From: an uncultured Acetatifactor sp.
GTDB lineage: Bacteria > Bacillota > Clostridia > Lachnospirales > Lachnospiraceae
Direction of reading: 5' to 3'
Length of the DNA stretch: 34,669 nucleotides
NCBI GenBank assembly: GCA_947589075.1
Contig: CANQBS010000022.1
Span: 1-34,669, forward strand
Made by a program: the position numbers and the translations under genes. Under the pieces are notes generated by a model. It saw nothing but the letters and a program-made list of their open reading frames with translations. It was not told the DNA's origin and did not search any database. Of the stretch, positions 30,972 through 34,669 are shown in pieces; the first letter of the stretch is position 1; each line of letters starts with the position of its first letter.

Positions 30972-33764
30972 TTGGAAAAAAAACGTCGGAAAAAAGGGGC
31001 GAACCGGCTTACATTAGGCATCGTTCAGCATGTGTTCATGGCGCTTGCTGCGTTTATCGTCATTATAGTTTTTCGGGATTCCATTATCCGTGTGGATAAC
31101 TACCAGAATGACAGTTTTTATCGTGTGGATCTTTTTGATGATTCGCCGGCCTTTGAAGAAACAGAAGTTTACAATGAAATGTTTTACAATTCTGTCAGCG
31201 ATCTGGTCACTCTGGTGGTACTGAGGAATCAGTTTGAAACGGACGGCGTTTATGACGGAAATAAGCTGATCGACATTACGGCTTTTGTGAATCGGCGGGA
31301 ATATACAAGCAGTTGTCCCGTTACGGCTGTTTATTATCTGGACGACCTGGTAAAGTGGGGAAAGACCGATGCGGAAATGTTTCTGTACCGGATGAGCAAA
31401 AAGGATTTTGTCAATTATTTTAACGACAACCTTCTGGATATCGGTCATTTTTATCTGGATATTGACGGGAGCCTCCGATATTCCTGGGAGGAGATCGAGG
31501 ACCGCACCCAGATGGAACTGTCCAAGCTTCCGGAGGGAACGGATGCGAGCCAGTATGAGGAAGATTTTCTGGACACTTACCTGGAAGATCAGTTTAATCA
31601 GCTGCAGGAGGTATACGGCAATTATCAGCAGTATAACGAGGCTCAGCTGGTGAATCTTGCGTTCAGTTATATCGCCTCTCATATGGACAAGCCGATTTCC
31701 CTTGTGGATGTGGACGGAGAAGAGCGGGTAGAAGTACAGATGCTGCAGGAGAAATATATGACGGCGGATACAAAGCTTTCTCCCCGGGATATCGCCCATA
31801 ATTGGATCGAATATTGTCAGTTGGAAAACAACATCATCGAAGTGCTGGACAGCCTGAAGCAGAACTATGAAATATATGAGCAGAAGATCAGAACCTATTC
31901 CCCTCAGAACACGAATCTGCAATATATGTTCCGGCTCCAGGGGGAAAACGGCGAAGGCACGTCCTGTACCAATCTGAGCGAGACCTTCCTTGCCCTGGAA
32001 GAAAATGAGATAGATTATTATTTTCAAAATCTCGGGAAATATCTGATCTATTCTGTCAGGGATATCATTTGTGAGAGCAATGTCTGGATCCGGGATGAGG
32101 ACTTATATAATATGGTGGATACCTATTCTTATGCTTATCCTGATGATACCGTGATCTGGATCGGCGTCCCGGAAAGATACAGTATAGAAAACGATATTTT
32201 TGCCGCTGGAAAGCGGACCTTTGACCGGATCGTGCTCCATATCAGGGATTACACGATGGCTGTGATATGCTGTTTCACTGTCTGGCTTGCGATCGGGATC
32301 TATCTGACCTTTTCAATCGGCCGTTATGACGTAAGAAGCGGGAAATACAGAATACATCTGAACTGGTTTGACAGGATTTATTTTGAATTCCTTCTCCTCC
32401 TGATCGCCGGGCTTTTTCTGATCGGACGCATCGGACTGCAGATATTATTGACTGCCGTTGCCAACGGAAACTATCAGGGGAACAACTGGCTGATCCGCTT
32501 TTTCTCTCAGTTTGAATGGTCCCTGGGGGTGACAGGATTCCTCTATGGATTTCTTGTCAGCTTATCTTTCTGTACTGTCTGGTACAGCCTGGTCAGGCGT
32601 ATCAGGTGTTGGAATATCTGGAGGGACAGCCTGCTGCACAGGTTATATGTTAAGATATACAGGGGCGCTTCCATGGTTTTATATCATAAAAGTGCGGCTG
32701 TCCGCACTCTGATACCCTACAATTGTTTTCTGCTGGTCAATCTGCTGTCCATAGCAGCCGCTTATCTCGTAAGGAGGAACCCGGTTCAGCTTGCGTGCGT
32801 TATCATAGGGATCATTATATTGGATGCCGTTATGGGAGTCTATCTGTTCCGCAATAATGTGGAATTTGTGGAGATCGTAGAGGCGATTAAAAAGATCCGG
32901 CTGGGAGAAGTCTCCTATCAGCTTGAACCCGAGAAGCTGCATGGGGAAAACCAGGAGATCGCGGAGGACCTGAATCATATCGGGGAAGGCATCCGCAACG
33001 CCGTCGCCACCAGCGTAAAGGATGAACGGCTGAAATCGGATCTGATCACGAATGTATCCCATGATATCAAAACGCCTCTGACCTCCATCATTAATTATGT
33101 GGATCTTTTGAAACGGGAAAATATACAGCAGGAGCCGGTTAAAACCTATATAGAGATCCTGGATTCAAAGACCCAGCGCTTAAAACAGCTGACAGACGAC
33201 CTGGTGGAGGCCTCTAAGATCTCATCCGGAAATATCGTTTTGGAAAAAGAGAGACTGAACCTGACTGAACTGTTGAATCAGTCCATCGGAGAATTCTCCG
33301 AGAAATTTGAAGAACTGCATCTGCAGATCGTATTCGAGCAAAACAGCAGGGAAGCCTTTATTTATGCGGACAGCCGCAGAATGTGGCGAGTGGTGGAGAA
33401 TCTGTTTAACAATGTATGCAAATATACGATGCCGGACACGAGGGTATATATTGAACTGCAGAAGGAGAACCACATGGTGGAGGTGACCATCAAAAACATT
33501 TCAAAGCAGCAGCTCAATATCAAGGTGGACGATCTGACGGAGCGATTTATCCGCGGCGACGAATCCAGGACAACGGAGGGCAGCGGACTGGGACTTTCCA
33601 TTGCAAAAAGTCTGATGGAAGCACAGGGAGGGAGCTTCAGGATCGATCTGGACGGAGATCTCTTTAAGGTGACGCTGCAGTTCCCGGAAATGGAAGACGA
33701 CGGGGAAGGCAGCAGGGAAGATATGAAGGGGAAGAAGGCGCCTGAAAGCGAAAGAAAAAGCTGA
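30972..33764 (+). CDS. Large sensor histidine kinase
   Basis: A 930-residue two-component sensor, partner of the response regulator encoded just upstream. The start is TTG 30972, supported by GGGAGG seven bases before it. A first membrane helix (about 18-36) is followed by an external region of almost 400 residues. A set of about five helices lies between residues 428 and 632, then a linker resembling HAMP. The HisKA domain has phospho-acceptor H697 in VSHDIKTPLTS; the ATPase has FNNVCKYT (N box) and EGSGLGLSIAKS at 869-880. The ectodomain is not a family I recognise. Envelope stress or antibiotic sensing would fit, but that is inference. Confidence 0.9.
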   Translation: MEKKRRKKGANRLTLGIVQHVFMALAAFIVIIVFRDSIIRVDNYQNDSFYRVDLFDDSPAFEETEVYNEMFYNSVSDLVTLVVLRNQFETDGVYDGNKLIDITAFVNRREYTSSCPVTAVYYLDDLVKWGKTDAEMFLYRMSKKDFVNYFNDNLLDIGHFYLDIDGSLRYSWEEIEDRTQMELSKLPEGTDASQYEEDFLDTYLEDQFNQLQEVYGNYQQYNEAQLVNLAFSYIASHMDKPISLVDVDGEERVEVQMLQEKYMTADTKLSPRDIAHNWIEYCQLENNIIEVLDSLKQNYEIYEQKIRTYSPQNTNLQYMFRLQGENGEGTSCTNLSETFLALEENEIDYYFQNLGKYLIYSVRDIICESNVWIRDEDLYNMVDTYSYAYPDDTVIWIGVPERYSIENDIFAAGKRTFDRIVLHIRDYTMAVICCFTVWLAIGIYLTFSIGRYDVRSGKYRIHLNWFDRIYFEFLLLLIAGLFLIGRIGLQILLTAVANGNYQGNNWLIRFFSQFEWSLGVTGFLYGFLVSLSFCTVWYSLVRRIRCWNIWRDSLLHRLYVKIYRGASMVLYHKSAAVRTLIPYNCFLLVNLLSIAAAYLVRRNPVQLACVIIGIIILDAVMGVYLFRNNVEFVEIVEAIKKIRLGEVSYQLEPEKLHGENQEIAEDLNHIGEGIRNAVATSVKDERLKSDLITNVSHDIKTPLTSIINYVDLLKRENIQQEPVKTYIEILDSKTQRLKQLTDDLVEASKISSGNIVLEKERLNLTELLNQSIGEFSEKFEELHLQIVFEQNSREAFIYADSRRMWRVVENLFNNVCKYTMPDTRVYIELQKENHMVEVTIKNISKQQLNIKVDDLTERFIRGDESRTTEGSGLGLSIAKSLMEAQGGSFRIDLDGDLFKVTLQFPEMEDDGEGSREDMKGKKAPESERKS

Positions 33765-33792
33765 AACCGCCCTTTGGCTACTGACCCGCCAA

Positions 33793-33838
33793 AAGAAGAA
33801 GGGAACATGCCAGTCTGGCTGGACAGGTTCCCTTCTTT
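33793..33838. terminator. Bidirectional terminator between histidine kinase and prs
   Basis: AAGAAGGGAAC (33796-33806) pairs with GTTCCCTTCTT (33827-33837) around a loop with its own CCAG/CTGG pairing. The plus strand has a loose T-rich tail; the minus strand has TTCTTCTTTT directly after the stem, so it also ends the convergent prs transcript. Confidence 0.8.
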
Positions 33839-33886
33839 CAGCGGTCTTTGCTTTTTAGATGTTTGAATGAGTTTTGTCGTCCTGTA

Positions 33887-34669
33887 TCATTGTTCCATAA
33901 ATAAGGTTCTGTTATTGTAAGCCTCCAGGATATTGTGAATCTTGTCTGTCGTCGCCATGACATTGGAGAGGGACAGGTCGTGGTTCATAAAGTCGATGAT
34001 GGAAGCCACAAATTTGCTCATATCCGTTTCGATGAAGTAGGGTCTGCTGTACAGTTCAGGCGGAAGATAGGTGAGATCCGTCACCACGACCTTATCGAAA
34101 TACCCCTGCTCATAAGCCCGGTCAAAGGCCTCCAGCCCGTCTGTGAACAGGCCGAAAGTACAGCAGATATATACGCGGCGGGCGTTCATCTTTTTTAACT
34201 GCATGGAGGTGTCCAGCATGCTGCCGCCGGAGGAGATCATATCATCAATGATGATCACGTCTTTGCCATCGATATTGTCTCCCAAAAATTCATGGGCAAC
34301 AATAGGGTTCTTCCCGTTTACGATGGTGGAGTAATCCCGCCTTTTATAGAACATGCCCGTATCGACGCCAAGAACACTGGCAAAATAAATTGCGCGGTCT
34401 AAGGCCCCCTCATCCGGGCTGATGATGATCAAATGTTCCTTGTCCACCAAAAGGTCTGTTTCAGAATGCAGAAGCGCCTTGGTAAACTGGTAGGGCGTGG
34501 TAAAATTATCAAAGCCGTTAAGGGGAGTGGCGTTCTGAACCCTGGGATCGTGGGCGTCGAAGGTTACAAAATTGGAAACTCCCATATCCCGCAGCTCAGT
34601 CAGAGCATAGGCGCAGTCCAGGGATTCTCTGCCGCTGCGCTTGTGCTGCCTGCCCTCGTAAAGGAAGGG
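33887..34669 (-). CDS. prs: Ribose-phosphate pyrophosphokinase, C-terminal part (5' end outside window)
   Basis: PRPP synthetase makes 5-phosphoribosyl diphosphate from ribose 5-phosphate and ATP for nucleotide, His and Trp synthesis. The frame is open to the window edge: the first residues encoded are PFLYEGRQHKR followed by SGRESLDCAY, so the gene continues beyond 34669. The PRPP loop DDMISSGGSMLD is present. SPDEGALDRAIYFA corresponds to the family's conserved DxG segment. About 260 residues are visible. Details differ from short class I enzymes such as Bacillus Prs, and it may be the longer clostridial form. Confidence 0.93.
   Translation of the reverse strand, partial: PFLYEGRQHKRSGRESLDCAYALTELRDMGVSNFVTFDAHDPRVQNATPLNGFDNFTTPYQFTKALLHSETDLLVDKEHLIIISPDEGALDRAIYFASVLGVDTGMFYKRRDYSTIVNGKNPIVAHEFLGDNIDGKDVIIIDDMISSGGSMLDTSMQLKKMNARRVYICCTFGLFTDGLEAFDRAYEQGYFDKVVVTDLTYLPPELYSRPYFIETDMSKFVASIIDFMNHDLSLSNVMATTDKIHNILEAYNNRTLFMEQ

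Noticed and set aside
1-34669. Insertion sequences, prophage genes or integrase flanking the cassette
   Set aside because: No transposase, recombinase, phage gene or flanking direct repeat was seen on either strand.

Overview
The window looks like chromosomal DNA of a Gram-positive anaerobe of the Lachnospiraceae/Clostridia type. Three things suggest this. The housekeeping gene order (smc-ftsY, ylxM-ffh-rpsP-khpA-rimM-trmD-rplS, lepB-rbgA-lepB-rnhB-yraN) is the Firmicutes order. Purine-rich Shine-Dalgarno sites precede most genes, including some GTG and TTG starts. FtsY is short and lacks a long acidic N-terminal region. The taxon is inferred from style and synteny, not from a database comparison. 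I saw no rRNA, tRNA, CRISPR array, IS element or phage gene.

Layout. 1-4843 (+): 3' part of smc, ftsY, ilvA (threonine ammonia-lyase) and a YitT-family membrane protein, closed by a strong terminator at 4879-4908. 5101-20278 (+): an unbroken block of ten genes, probably one operon, coding four Ser/Thr protein kinases, two PP2C phosphatases and five FHA domains. The FHA domains sit on a kinase, a von Willebrand A (VWA) membrane protein, a trypsin-fold-like membrane protein, a soluble zinc-finger protein and a PrsW-type intramembrane protease. 20226-21329 (-): a convergent gene for a protein with a possible HTH-like segment, overlapping the last kinase by 53 bp. 21453-26888 (+): a strong promoter, then ylxM-ffh-rpsP-khpA-rimM-trmD-rplS, with trmD fused to a GNAT acetyltransferase domain, ending in a strong terminator. 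26896-30229 (+): lepB, rbgA, second lepB, rnhB, yraN. 30267-33764 (+): an OmpR-type response regulator and a large sensor histidine kinase. 33887-34669 (-): 3' part of prs (PRPP synthetase), sharing a bidirectional hairpin terminator with the histidine kinase.

The remarkable part is the 15-kb kinase/phosphatase/FHA block, which lies between ftsY and ylxM-ffh, genes that are usually close together in Firmicutes. All four kinases begin with a Cys4 zinc-ribbon-like segment. With the starts chosen here, the catalytic lysine is residue 75 in every one. All four have a serine where the catalytic loop normally has lysine (HRD-[IV]-S-P-[DE]-N). Two carry large C-terminal regions predicted to be outside the cell. 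A reasonable model is a self-contained phospho-threonine network: membrane kinases sense cell-surface conditions, FHA domains on membrane proteins and on an intramembrane protease read the phosphorylation, and one membrane-bound and one soluble PP2C erase it. The input, the substrates and the output are not visible in the sequence.
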